DNA of 64,000 nt, taken from positions 1 to 64,000 of the forward strand of contig NZ_JBHTCG010000032.1 in the NCBI RefSeq assembly GCF_042665155.1, written 5' to 3'. The position numbers were made by a program, and so were the translations under genes. Below the pieces are notes generated by a model, which was not told the origin of the DNA, searched no databases, and saw nothing but the letters and a program-made list of their open reading frames with translations. Below are positions 32,548-40,472 of the stretch, in pieces (the first letter of the stretch is position 1; the number at the start of each line of letters is the position of its first letter). The DNA comes from Sphaerisporangium rhizosphaerae (GTDB taxonomy: Bacteria; Actinomycetota; Actinomycetes; Streptosporangiales; Streptosporangiaceae).

Positions 32548-33741
32548 CTATACGGAGACGCCCGGCCGGTATTTGGGCAGGCGGACGCTCACCTTGGCCC
32601 CCGCGCCCACGGCCGTCTCGACCACCAGTCCGTACTCGTCGCCGTACACCTGGCGCAGCCGCTCGTCGACGTTGGCGAGCCCGACGCCGCCGGTGCCCGA
32701 CCGCTCGTCGGGGTCGCCGGACAGGATGCGCCTCAGCCGCTCGGGGTCCATGCCGATGCCGTCGTCCTCCACGCTGATCAGGCACTCCGCGCCGGCGTCC
32801 TCGGCGGTGATGGCGATGCGCCCGACGCCGTCCTTGCTCTCCAGGCCGTGCCGCAGGGCGTTCTCGACCAGGGGTTGCAGGCACAGGAACGGCACCGCCA
32901 CCGGCAGCACCTCCGGGGCGATGCGCAGCGTGACGCGGAGCTGGTCGCCGAAGCGGGCCCGTTCGAGGGTGAGATAGCGGTCGATCGAACGCAGCTCCTC
33001 GGCCAGGGTGGTGAACTCGCCGTGCCGCCGGAAGGAGTAGCGGGTGAAGTCGGCGAAGTCCAGCAGCAGCTCCCTGGCCCGCTCGGGGTCGGTGCGCACG
33101 AACGAGGCGATGGTGGTCAGCGAGTTGTAGATGAAGTGCGGGGAGATCTGCGCGCGCAGCGCCCGCACCTCGGCCTCCATGAGCAGGGTGCGCGAACGGT
33201 CCAGCTCGGCCAGTTCGAGCTGCGAGTCCACCCAGGCGGCGACCTCGCCGGTGGCCCTGACCAGCCCGGCGCTTGCGTGGTCGCCGTAGGCGGCCAGGGA
33301 CCCGACCACCCGGTCGTCGGTGGTCAGTGGAACCACCACGGCGTACCTGACCGGGCACTCCGGCGACAGGCACCACACGACGTCGGGGCCGAGCACCTGG
33401 ATGCGCCCGTCGCGGAGGGTCTCGGCGGCGTGCGCGAAGGCGTCCTTGGCGTGGTGCTCCCCCGCGCCGTCGTAGACCAGCAGCTCCTCACCGTTGGTGA
33501 TGGCGATGCCCGGCGAGCCGAGCAGCTCACGCAGGTAGCGGGACGCCTTGAGCGCCCCGGCGGCGGTCAGCCCCGCCCGCAGCGGCGGCGCGGCCAGGGA
33601 GGCGGTGTGCAGGGTCTCGAAGGTGGCGCGTTCGGCGGGGCTGGTGCCGAGCTCGCGCCGGCCGCGCAGCACCCGCCACAGCACCACGGCCGGCACCCCG
33701 ACGAGGGCCAGCAGCACCGGCACGGCGAGCAGCGGTTCCAC
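32548..33741 (-). CDS. LytS-type sensor histidine kinase
   Basis: About 397 residues from a GTG at 33741. One N-terminal membrane helix (PLLAVPVLLALVGVPAVVLW) is followed by a GAF-like sensor region (about 60-190) and the His_kinase domain, with the phosphorylated histidine in QISPHFIYNSLTTI and the ATP lid in LVENALRHGLE and GTGGVGLANV. Having a single membrane segment rather than the 5TM LytS sensor means the signal is probably cytoplasmic or read by the GAF domain. A 121-bp gap separates it from the response-regulator gene. Confidence 0.88.
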   Translation of the reverse strand: MEPLLAVPVLLALVGVPAVVLWRVLRGRRELGTSPAERATFETLHTASLAAPPLRAGLTAAGALKASRYLRELLGSPGIAITNGEELLVYDGAGEHHAKDAFAHAAETLRDGRIQVLGPDVVWCLSPECPVRYAVVVPLTTDDRVVGSLAAYGDHASAGLVRATGEVAAWVDSQLELAELDRSRTLLMEAEVRALRAQISPHFIYNSLTTIASFVRTDPERARELLLDFADFTRYSFRRHGEFTTLAEELRSIDRYLTLERARFGDQLRVTLRIAPEVLPVAVPFLCLQPLVENALRHGLESKDGVGRIAITAEDAGAECLISVEDDGIGMDPERLRRILSGDPDERSGTGGVGLANVDERLRQVYGDEYGLVVETAVGAGAKVSVRLPKYRPGVSV

Positions 33742-33832
33742 GCCGCCGGAGCCTACCCGCGCCCGCCGGTACCCAATAACCCACCCATCGCCGGACCGCC
33801 CGCCCCCTGCGCCGGACGGCACACCCCCCACG

Positions 33833-34066
33833 TCACTCTCGCTGCCGAACGTCCTCCGGCGCGGATCGGTCGGGCAATTCCTGCCGCGCGGCGCAGCCGG
33901 AGGCGTGCAGGGCCGGCCAGAACCGGTTTCCCGGGGTCGCGAAGCTGTGCCCGGCCGCGACGGAGAGCGGCGCGGGATTGATGCCGACGAAGACAACGGT
34001 CAGCTTCTCGGCGAGGACGTCCGCCAGCCCTCCCGCGGGGAGATCCGCCCTCTCTTGATCACTCAT
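33833..34066 (-). pseudogene. mug: Truncated mismatch-specific uracil/thymine DNA glycosylase (mug remnant)
   Basis: The 77-codon frame reads VVFVGINPAPLSVAAGHSFA and then TPGNRFWPALHASG, the unmistakable N-terminal third of Mug/TDG glycosylases, including the catalytic Asn region GINP. After about residue 57 the family sequence is lost, and the frame ends in unrelated residues (DRSAPEDVRQRE). The remaining 110 or so residues of the enzyme are not found downstream. The gene therefore looks cut by a deletion. A short start ATG with AGGGCG is upstream. Confidence 0.8.
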
Positions 34067-34096
34067 GGTGTCCCTGCCCGCCCGGGTTCGGCGTGA

Positions 34097-35179
34097 TCAG
34101 AACAGCGTCGCCTGTCGCGGCGGTTCCGGCCGGCCGCGTCGGCCGTGCAGGGCGAACTTGTCGTCGGTGGCCTGATCCGGCAACGGCAGCCCGTACCGGG
34201 TCAAGAGAGGAAACAGGCGGGCACGCATGTCCTTGCGGTAGTCCGGGAGGACCTCTGAGCCCTTCGCGTACAGCGTGGTGTAGGTGTCGAGGAGTTCGGG
34301 GTGATGGATGCGCAGCCAGTCGAAGAACACCTCCTTCACGCCCGAGGCGAGATACAGCGGTGTCCAGTGCACGCCCGTCGCGCCGGCCTGCGCCACGGCC
34401 CGGACCATCTCCTCCAGTTGGGCGGAGCTGTCGCTCAATCCGGGCAGTACCGGGGCGAGGAAGACCGTGCAGTCCAGACCCGCCTCACGAATCGCCCGCA
34501 CGGTATCCAGGCGAGCCCGGGTGGTCGCGGTGCCCGGCTCGACGGACTGCTGCATCTCGACATCCGGCAGGGATACCGAGATGCCCAGGTGCACCGTGGT
34601 CACGGCGCTCGCCGTGACCAGCAGGGGCAGGTCCTGGCGGATCAGTGTGCCTTTCGTCAGTATCGAGAAAGGCACGCGCGCGGCGGTGAGTGCCCCGATG
34701 ATGCCGGGCATCAGCCGGTAGCGGCCTTCCGCACGCTGGTACACATCGGTGTTCGTGCCGAACGCGACGCGCGGCGGCAGTTTGCGCTTGCGTGCCAGCT
34801 CACCTTTGAGCACCTCGACGATGTTGACCTTCACGATGATCTCGCGGTCGAAGTCTTCGGCCATGTTGAGGGCGAGCCGGGTGTGGGTGGGCCTGGCGAA
34901 GCAGTACCGGCACGCGTGCGAACAGCCCCGGTAGGGGTTGAGGGTCCATTCGCCCGGCAGCATCCGCGCGTCGTCGGGGACCTTGTTCAGCGCGCTCTTG
35001 GCCAAGATCTCGTGGAAGGTCACCCCCTGGAATTCCGGGGTGCGCACACTGCGAACCAAGGTCGACAGACGGGCGAGCCCCGGCAGTGCCGTGTCGTCCA
35101 CAGCGTCCGTGCGCTGGCGATCCCACCGCATCGGTGCGGGCCCGTCACCGCGGGTGTGCTCCTTCTCCGGGGAAGTCAT
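34097..35179 (-). CDS. Rv2578c-family radical SAM protein
   Basis: A 360-residue radical SAM enzyme. The cluster-binding motif is C86-x3-C90-x2-C93 in RGCSHACRYCFARPTH. Other blocks, such as VAFGTNTDVYQRAEG and FSILTKGTLIRQDLPLL, match the Rv2578c family, distantly like spore photoproduct lyase. The ATG at 35179 is chosen because family homology begins soon after it and a GAAAGAC region precedes. The reaction of this family is not established. The truncated mug gene directly downstream hints at a DNA-repair setting. Confidence 0.88.
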   Translation of the reverse strand: MTSPEKEHTRGDGPAPMRWDRQRTDAVDDTALPGLARLSTLVRSVRTPEFQGVTFHEILAKSALNKVPDDARMLPGEWTLNPYRGCSHACRYCFARPTHTRLALNMAEDFDREIIVKVNIVEVLKGELARKRKLPPRVAFGTNTDVYQRAEGRYRLMPGIIGALTAARVPFSILTKGTLIRQDLPLLVTASAVTTVHLGISVSLPDVEMQQSVEPGTATTRARLDTVRAIREAGLDCTVFLAPVLPGLSDSSAQLEEMVRAVAQAGATGVHWTPLYLASGVKEVFFDWLRIHHPELLDTYTTLYAKGSEVLPDYRKDMRARLFPLLTRYGLPLPDQATDDKFALHGRRGRPEPPRQATLF

Positions 35180-35580
35180 GGTGTCTTTCAACCTCCGCTT
35201 TCGGTTCCCGAAGGATGCGCCGATGACGAACCAGATGAGGTGCCGTCCTCTGAGTCGCTCATGCTGTTTCGCAACCGTCGACGGCGACAGACGATTTCTT
35301 GATGCCCGTGCTTTTCGACAACCCTGTCGCGTCATGGATGTTTTCGGCAGCCGGGCTGGGAGCCCCACGGGACCGCGATGAGCGGCTCGCCCGTCGAGCC
35401 GGACTACAGCGTGTCGAGCAACTCCGACCCTATCGTGCTGGGAAGGGAGGTGATGGCCCGCGAGAAGTCCTGCGACCACCACCACTACCACCGCGAAACC
35501 GCATCCTCGCCGAAGACGACACACTCGAACCGGCGGCGCGAACATCAGACTCCCCGGTGCCGTCCGATGCCGTCGCCTGG
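35180..35580. other. Intergenic region without a recognisable gene
   Basis: Several frames are open on both strands. The longest on the plus strand (35378-35584) has no family resemblance, although it contains a His-rich CDHHHYH stretch. G+C is slightly lower than in the flanks at its left end. It ends at the MerR-type promoter at 35581. Confidence 0.4.
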
Positions 35581-35611
35581 TTGAGTCTCAAGTGAGGTGA
35601 GGCCTCATAGT
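35581..35611 (+). promoter_or_regulatory. MerR-type promoter with 19-bp spacer upstream of the MerR gene
   Basis: TTGAGT (35581-35586) and CATAGT (35606-35611) are separated by exactly 19 bp, the overlong spacer typical of MerR-activated promoters. The spacer starts inside the palindrome TTGAG-T-CTCAA. The same 15-base string TTGAGTCTCAAGTGA occurs at the promoter of the HTH-less paralogue (37918-37948). Positive autoregulation by the MerR protein is likely. Confidence 0.7.
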
Positions 35612-35652
35612 CGTTCACGCCTTCATCTGTTCCTAGGCTTGGGGAGTCGCCA

Positions 35653-35844
35653 ATGGCCGCTGCGCGTGCCCGATGTCGGTCGTCGGCCCAGGTCGTGTGC
35701 TGCGGCGGCGTCGACGTCTTCCTTGAGCGGCCGGTCCAAGGGCCGGCCGGCCATGCCACGCCGTCCGGTCAGGCGGTGCCGGCCGGTCAGGCGGTGCCGG
35801 CCGGTCAGGCGGTGCCGGTCGATGAGCGGGGGCGGGCCGCGTGA
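35653..35844 (+). CDS. Leader ORF of 63 codons coupled to the MerR gene
   Basis: The ATG at 35653 has GGGGAG six bases upstream and the TGA overlaps the MerR GTG (GTGA). The last third encodes PAGQAV units repeated three times. The MerR gene has only a weak ribosome site of its own, so translation of this leader could feed it. No domain is recognisable. It may be a real peptide or only a coupling device. Confidence 0.45.
   Translation: MAAARARCRSSAQVVCCGGVDVFLERPVQGPAGHATPSGQAVPAGQAVPAGQAVPVDERGRAA
35767..35820 (+). repeat. Tandem repeat, 18-bp period, three units
   Basis: GGTCAGGCGGTGCCGGCC is repeated three times at 35767, 35785 and 35803, with one base changed in the last unit. It lies in the leader ORF directly before the MerR gene. 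Confidence 0.9.
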
Positions 35845-36800
35845 ACGACGACGGCCTTCACACGATCGGCGAGGTGGCCCGGCTGACCGGGCTGTCGGTG
35901 CCGACGGTTCGCTTCTACTCCGATGCGGGATTGGTGCCGCCGGTGGGCCGGTCACCTGGTGGATACCGTCTCTATGATGACGAGGCGCTGTGCCGGCTGG
36001 AACTGGTCCGGACGCTCCGTGATCTCGGTGTCGATCTCGCGACGGTCACCCGGGTGCTCACGCATGCGCAGAGCCTGGCCGATGTCGCCGACCGGCAGGT
36101 CGCGGCCCTGGAGACCCAGATCCAGACTCTGCGGATGCGGCAGGCCGTGCTGCGCCAGGTCACCACTCATGGTGCGGACGCGGACGGGATCGCGCGCGCC
36201 AACCGCCTCGCCCGGCTGACCGCCGAACAGCGCCGTCGGATGGTGACCGACCTCGTGGAGGAAGCGACTCGCGGGCTCGACATGGAGCCCGGCTTCGCCG
36301 CGCACCTGCGATCGATGCTGCCGGACCTGCCGGACGACCCCACGGTCGAACAGATCGAGGCATGGCTGGAGCTGGCTCACCTCGTCAGCGCCCCCTCCTT
36401 CCGGGATGGCGTTCGCCGGGCGTTCGAGCGACATGCCGCCGACCGTTCCTCCGGTGCCGACCAGGGCGACCCGGAGAGTTGGCGACAGGTGGAGCGGGCC
36501 GTCGAGGACCTGGCCGGTGGGGCCATGGCCGACGGGATCTCTCCGACTTCCGCGCCGGGCCAGGCCATCGCGGAGGAACTGGTCGCCGCGTTCGCCTCCG
36601 CCCACCGGCGCGAGGATGACGCCGAATTCCGAATCTGGCTCGCCGAACGCGTCCGTATCGGAGCCGACCCCCAGGTCTCGCGGTATTGGCGCCTGCTGAC
36701 CTTGATCAACGGCCGGCCCCCCAAGCCCGATCCGGTGCCGGCGGCCCGCTGGTTCCTCACCGCACTCGAGGCGGCCACCGGCATCCGAACCGATCGCTAG
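35841..36800 (+). CDS. MerR-family regulator with a large C-terminal effector domain
   Basis: A 319-residue protein. The MerR winged helix is at 5-75: TIGEVARLTGLSVPTVRFYS, then GYRLYDDEAL. A coiled-coil dimer helix (about 85-115, LADVADRQVAALETQIQTLR) follows. The remaining 190 residues form an all-helical domain containing RRMVTDLVEEATRGLD and YWRLLTLINGRPPKP. The same domain is encoded alone by the convergent gene at 37248-37829. Together with the shared promoter element this suggests a TipA-like arrangement of activator and free ligand-binding domain. The ligand is unknown. Confidence 0.88.
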   Translation: MNDDGLHTIGEVARLTGLSVPTVRFYSDAGLVPPVGRSPGGYRLYDDEALCRLELVRTLRDLGVDLATVTRVLTHAQSLADVADRQVAALETQIQTLRMRQAVLRQVTTHGADADGIARANRLARLTAEQRRRMVTDLVEEATRGLDMEPGFAAHLRSMLPDLPDDPTVEQIEAWLELAHLVSAPSFRDGVRRAFERHAADRSSGADQGDPESWRQVERAVEDLAGGAMADGISPTSAPGQAIAEELVAAFASAHRREDDAEFRIWLAERVRIGADPQVSRYWRLLTLINGRPPKPDPVPAARWFLTALEAATGIRTDR

Positions 36801-36840
36801 TGTCCCGCGCCGGAGATCCGTCGGGTGAGTCATGTCGGTT

Positions 36841-37050
36841 TCTCCACCAGGCACGGCTCCCCACCCCCGGCCACATACTGGAGAGGGCCAACACCTGGCG
36901 CGGCACACCAGCGCGGTCACCACAAGCCCCCACCAGGCACGGCTCCCCACCCCCGGCCACATGCTGGAGAGGGCCAACCTGGCGCGGCACACCAGCGCGG
37001 CCACCACAAGCCTCCACCAGGCACGGCTCCCCACCCCCGGCCACATGCTG
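36841..37050 (-). repeat. Tandem repeat, 84-86-bp period, about 2.5 units
   Basis: CACCAGGCACGGCTCC recurs at 36845, 36931 and 37015, each followed by CCACCCCCGGCCACAT. The block merges into dispersed repeat copy B. It fills most of the gap between the convergent genes ending at 36800 and 37248, and no gene is seen there. Confidence 0.85.
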
Positions 37051-37135
37051 GAGGTGATCGGCGCCGGGTCGGCGGGTCGTGGTACGGCGATGCCGGCGCC
37101 TGTTACGGCGCCCGAGCCGGTGCACGTTCGTGGAC
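37017..37135 (-). repeat. Dispersed repeat, copy B (inverted relative to copy A)
   Basis: The reverse complement matches 179-299 almost base for base, including the GGCGCC-GTAACA-GGCGCC core. The two copies thus face each other across 36.7 kb. Copy B is not next to a transposase gene. Confidence 0.85.
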
Positions 37136-37247
37136 AGCGCATCAGGTTCTTTCACATGGCCGCCACCCGTCTCGGCGCCGCCGGCGCAAGGACCTGCCCT
37201 CCCTGTTGTGGGAGGGCGGGGTGACTCGGCGCGCCGGGGCCATCCTC

Positions 37248-37829
37248 CTATGGGGTGGGGTGGTGCCGAAGGGCCTGAATGAACCAGTCGAACACCGGCG
37301 TGAGACTCGGCGGTGCCGGCCAGCCGTTGATCGTGGACAGCAGATGGAAGTACCGCCCGGCGCGCGGGTCGTTCGCGACCTCCAGGCGGGTCAGCAGCTT
37401 GCGGCGGTACTCGGCGCTGTCGGGGTGACCGAACGTCGTCGTATACCCGGCGATCATTTCCGCCAGGACCGGCCGTGCCGCTGGTGAACCTGGTTCGATG
37501 CCGTCGGCCTGGGCCTTCTGGACCCGCTCGCGGACCAGGTCGGTCACCTCATGGTGGAGCCCGGTCCGGTCTCCGTCCGCTCTCTCGGCCGCCTGTTGTT
37601 CGGCCATGCGGCGAACACTGGCCCTGAAGCCGGGGTCCTGGATCAGGGCGGACAGTTCCGCATAGGCCTCCAGTTGCGCGGAAGACGGATCCGCGGGCAT
37701 CTCAGGGACGGCCGACCTCATCATGGCGACGAAGTCGGGGTTGGCGTCCAGATCGCCGAAGATCTCGTCCACGAAGCCGTTGACGAGTCGCTTGCCGTCC
37801 TCAGCGGACGGTGTCGCTTGTCGGGACAT
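37248..37829 (-). CDS. HTH-less paralogue of the MerR effector domain
   Basis: A 193-residue protein that aligns along its length with the C-terminal half of the MerR protein at 35841. KRLVNGFVDEIFGDLDANPD faces RRMVTDLVEEATRGLDMEPG, and RYFHLLSTINGWP faces RYWRLLTLINGRP. No DNA-binding domain is present. The ATG at 37829 is chosen because AGAAGGA precedes it; the longer GTG frame would start inside the promoter. The MerR-type promoter lies about 90 bp upstream. It may bind the inducer, as TipAS does, or act with the MerR protein. Confidence 0.8.
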   Translation of the reverse strand: MSRQATPSAEDGKRLVNGFVDEIFGDLDANPDFVAMMRSAVPEMPADPSSAQLEAYAELSALIQDPGFRASVRRMAEQQAAERADGDRTGLHHEVTDLVRERVQKAQADGIEPGSPAARPVLAEMIAGYTTTFGHPDSAEYRRKLLTRLEVANDPRAGRYFHLLSTINGWPAPPSLTPVFDWFIQALRHHPTP

Positions 37830-37917
37830 GAGAAATCCTTCTTCCAAGAGGGCCGGATTCGATCGTGGTGGTGAGACGGAACGCGCTCCACGCGAGTGCT
37901 CGCCGTTCACAGCACCG

Positions 37918-37948
37918 ATCCTGGGGCCTCTGGTCACTTGAGACTCAA
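37918..37948 (-). promoter_or_regulatory. MerR-type promoter with 19-bp spacer upstream of the HTH-less paralogue
   Basis: On the minus strand TTGAGT (37948-37943) and CAGGAT (37923-37918) are 19 bp apart. The string TTGAGTCTCAAGTGA is identical to that at 35581, and GAGGCC follows at the same place. It is a likely target of the neighbouring MerR protein. Confidence 0.7.
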
Positions 37949-38026
37949 GCCCGAGAAGGTCGCGCTGATCATCGTGTCAGCTCGCAAGGCGCTTGACCCC
38001 CGGATTCGCGACCGCACCCATCACGG

Positions 38027-38620
38027 TCAGCGCGCGGCGAGGTAGGCCCATACTCTGTGGCCGGTCGCCGGGGCGCCCTGGAAGCCGGCGCGTTCGGCCA
38101 GCGCGGTCACGATGGCCAGCCCACGCCCGCCTTCCGCGCAAGCGATGTCCGCCCGGCCACGGTCGCCGAACTCCGGGACGCCGGCCCCGCCGAGGTCGTA
38201 GACGGTGACCATGACGCCCACCGCTCTGACGGAGGCGCCGAGCGGCCGACGGCGGGGCGAGTTGAGCGCGATCTCCACGGTGAAGTGGCCTTCCGGCGAT
38301 CCGCTCCGGGTGTGGCGGACGGCGTTGCCGGCCAGCTCCCCGACGACCAGCTCGGCATCGTCGGCGAACGGCGTGCCACCGAGCAGGAACCGGGTGAAGC
38401 GCCTGGCTTCCGCGGCCTGGTCCAGCGCGCCCGGAAAGACGCGCCGCCAGACCAGAATCTCCGGGCCGAGCCGCACGGCCTCGTCGACTGGCACGGCGCG
38501 CGAGGGATGACCGGCGTACGGCGGGCCGGGCGGCGCGACGTCCTCGGCGGCCACGCGCGGCGCCTCGTCGCTGGAGTCGGTTCTCGTGGACACGAGCCAC
38601 AACGATCGCCGAGCGAGCAC
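38027..38620 (-). CDS. HATPase_c (anti-sigma/serine kinase-like) protein
   Basis: About 197 residues. The GHKL ATP-binding fold is visible in VVGELAGNAVRHTRSG (N box), VYDLGGAGVPEF and GGRGLAIVTALAER (G box). It is an RsbW-like small ATPase of the kind very common in actinobacteria, often beside HTH/TPR regulators. The first 80 residues are diverged. The GTG at 38620 is chosen for the GGAG four bases upstream; a GTG at 38593 is an alternative. It is divergent from the HTH/TPR regulator gene. Confidence 0.8.
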   Translation of the reverse strand: MLARRSLWLVSTRTDSSDEAPRVAAEDVAPPGPPYAGHPSRAVPVDEAVRLGPEILVWRRVFPGALDQAAEARRFTRFLLGGTPFADDAELVVGELAGNAVRHTRSGSPEGHFTVEIALNSPRRRPLGASVRAVGVMVTVYDLGGAGVPEFGDRGRADIACAEGGRGLAIVTALAERAGFQGAPATGHRVWAYLAAR

Positions 38621-38680
38621 GCATCTCCGATCCCACCTTCCTCCACGGCGATCTTCCAGGCGAAAGGCCCGATGACGTGC

Positions 38681-38698
38681 GCGAACACAGGTGTTCGC
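38681..38698. promoter_or_regulatory. Perfect palindrome in the HATPase/regulator divergent region
   Basis: GCGAACAC-AG-GTGTTCGC has two perfect 8-bp arms and lies between the divergent starts at 38620 and 38830. It is a good candidate operator for the HTH/TPR regulator. A TATAAG box is at 38774 on the plus strand. Confidence 0.5.
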
Positions 38699-38829
38699 CT
38701 GATCACCACCCGGCAGAACCCACCGACATCCCCCGGCTTCCCTCATTCTCCGTAGTCAACAAGACACTTTCCGTATAAGTTCTGTGATCCGGGAACCTGT
38801 TCGAGTCGTAGTCGGGGAGGCTGACGGCC

Positions 38830-40416
38830 ATGTCGGGCGAGGGAGTTCACGTCCTGCTGGAATGCCGGCGTCGCGGCGAGGCCCTGCGCGCCATGGGCTA
38901 CACCGTCGACCAGATCGCCGACCTGTTCTCGGTCTGTTACGACGTCAGCCGGTTGCGCCTGTATCGGTACGCCTACGGGCTGACCGCCGCCGAGGCCGCC
39001 GCGCGATACAACGACCTCGACCCGGCGGGCACGGCGGCGCTGCGTGAGTCACGGCTGTACGAGTTCGAGCACTGGCCGCAGCGCGGAATGCGCCCGACGG
39101 CGCGCACCATCGCCCTGTTCGCGCACGTCTACCGGACCGCCGCCCGCCGCCTGGTCAGCGACCGGATCTACGCCTCCTACAGCGTGCGCGACCGCGACCT
39201 CATCGACCGCACCGACCACCGTTCGTCCCATACCGCCCAACGGCCCTCTGCCGCCCCCGTCGCCATCTCGGGGCATGTCACCATGGGTCAGGAAGTGGAA
39301 GCGGCACGCCCGGCGGTCCCCGTTCCCGGCTTCAAGGATTGCGCCGCGCTGCTGCGTGCCCTCACAGCCGAGGAGGCCGATGTGAAGCGCCGCGATCTGC
39401 TGTTCGAGCTCGCCCTGGCGCTCGGCGGCGCCCCCGCCCTGGCGCTGCTGCGTCACCTGTCCCCACCGGAGAAGGACCGCCTGGCCACCGCGATCCGTTC
39501 CTCCACCCGGGTCGACGCCGCCACCGTGGAACTGATCGAGAAGCTCACCGCCCGCTGCCGCCGCCTGGACGACGAGTTCGGCCCCGCCAAGGTCCTGCCC
39601 GTCGTCGAAGGCCAGCGCACCCTCGTCGCCGACCTGCTCCACCGCGAGTCACTACTCCCCGGCCTGCGCGACCGCCTGATCCGCGCCTACGCCGAACTCA
39701 GCCAACTCGCCGGCTGGCTCCACCACGACCTCCTCGACCACCCCGGAGCCCGCCGCCGCTACCAAGAAGGCCTCACCGCCGCCCACCAGATCCGCGACCC
39801 CACCCTCATCGCCTACCTGCACACCTGCCTGGCCAACATGTCCCGCTTCCTGGTTCACACGGGCGAAGCCCTCGACCACATCTACGCCGCCCAAGCCTGG
39901 GCACGACAAAGCCCGAGCGCCCTGCTCCGATCGGTACACGCCGTGGACCTCGCGCGTATCCTCGCCGCGCACGGCAGCGCCCGCGACAGTGAACACGCGC
40001 TCGTCCAGTCGCGCCATCTGGCAGAACGACCGAGAACCGACGCCGACCCCTCCTACCTTTACTGGTGGACGGCTGCGGGCGTCGAGAGACACACGGCGGC
40101 CTGCATGCTCGCCTGGGGACGTCCCGACGACGCGATCCGCACGGCCGAACGAGCCCTGGCGGGGGGCATGCGCAAATCCGCACGGGGCAGAACCCTCCTG
40201 GAGTACGCCGAAGCCCTCATCGACAAGCGAGAGATAGCCGCCGCCACGGACAAGATCCGCCAGGCGGCTCAGATCACCGTAGGCCACAGCTCCGGACGCC
40301 TCGCCGACACCATCCGCCAGACCCGCACCCGGCTCGAACCCTGGGCCACCAACAAACACGTCCGCACCCTCGACGAGGAACTCGCCTCCCTGGGCATCCC
40401 CCTGGTCAACAGGTGA
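38830..40416 (+). CDS. Actinobacterial regulator with N-terminal HTH-like region and TPR-like C-terminus
   Basis: A 528-residue protein. The first 130 residues (VLLECRRRGEALRAMGYTVD, QIADLFSVCYDVSRLRLYR) resemble the DNA-binding part of large XRE-like actinobacterial regulators. From about residue 190 it is helical repeat, with TPR-like pairs such as YQEGLTAAHQIRDPTLIAYL and DLARILAAHGSARDSEHALV. The ATG has GGGGAGG nine bases upstream. Proteins of this shape are often next to RiPP or methyltransferase genes, as here. They may sense a peptide. Function is inferred. Confidence 0.75.
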   Translation: MSGEGVHVLLECRRRGEALRAMGYTVDQIADLFSVCYDVSRLRLYRYAYGLTAAEAAARYNDLDPAGTAALRESRLYEFEHWPQRGMRPTARTIALFAHVYRTAARRLVSDRIYASYSVRDRDLIDRTDHRSSHTAQRPSAAPVAISGHVTMGQEVEAARPAVPVPGFKDCAALLRALTAEEADVKRRDLLFELALALGGAPALALLRHLSPPEKDRLATAIRSSTRVDAATVELIEKLTARCRRLDDEFGPAKVLPVVEGQRTLVADLLHRESLLPGLRDRLIRAYAELSQLAGWLHHDLLDHPGARRRYQEGLTAAHQIRDPTLIAYLHTCLANMSRFLVHTGEALDHIYAAQAWARQSPSALLRSVHAVDLARILAAHGSARDSEHALVQSRHLAERPRTDADPSYLYWWTAAGVERHTAACMLAWGRPDDAIRTAERALAGGMRKSARGRTLLEYAEALIDKREIAAATDKIRQAAQITVGHSSGRLADTIRQTRTRLEPWATNKHVRTLDEELASLGIPLVNR

Positions 40417-40472
40417 CAGGCCGGCTGCCTCTCCCCCCGTAGGCGGAGGACAGGCGCTTCGCGTTTCCGTGG

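Noticed and set aside
35378..35584. Small plus-strand ORF with a His-rich CDHHHYH stretch
   Set aside because: No ribosome site, no relatives recognised, and it ends at the MerR-type promoter. Left as unannotated intergenic sequence.
35653..35844. Lanthipeptide or other RiPP precursor upstream of MerR
   Set aside because: No Ser/Thr/Cys-rich core and no modifying enzyme in the operon; better explained as a coupling leader with repeats.
36841..37050. CRISPR-like array
   Set aside because: The whole 84-86-bp unit is repeated, not a short repeat with variable spacers.
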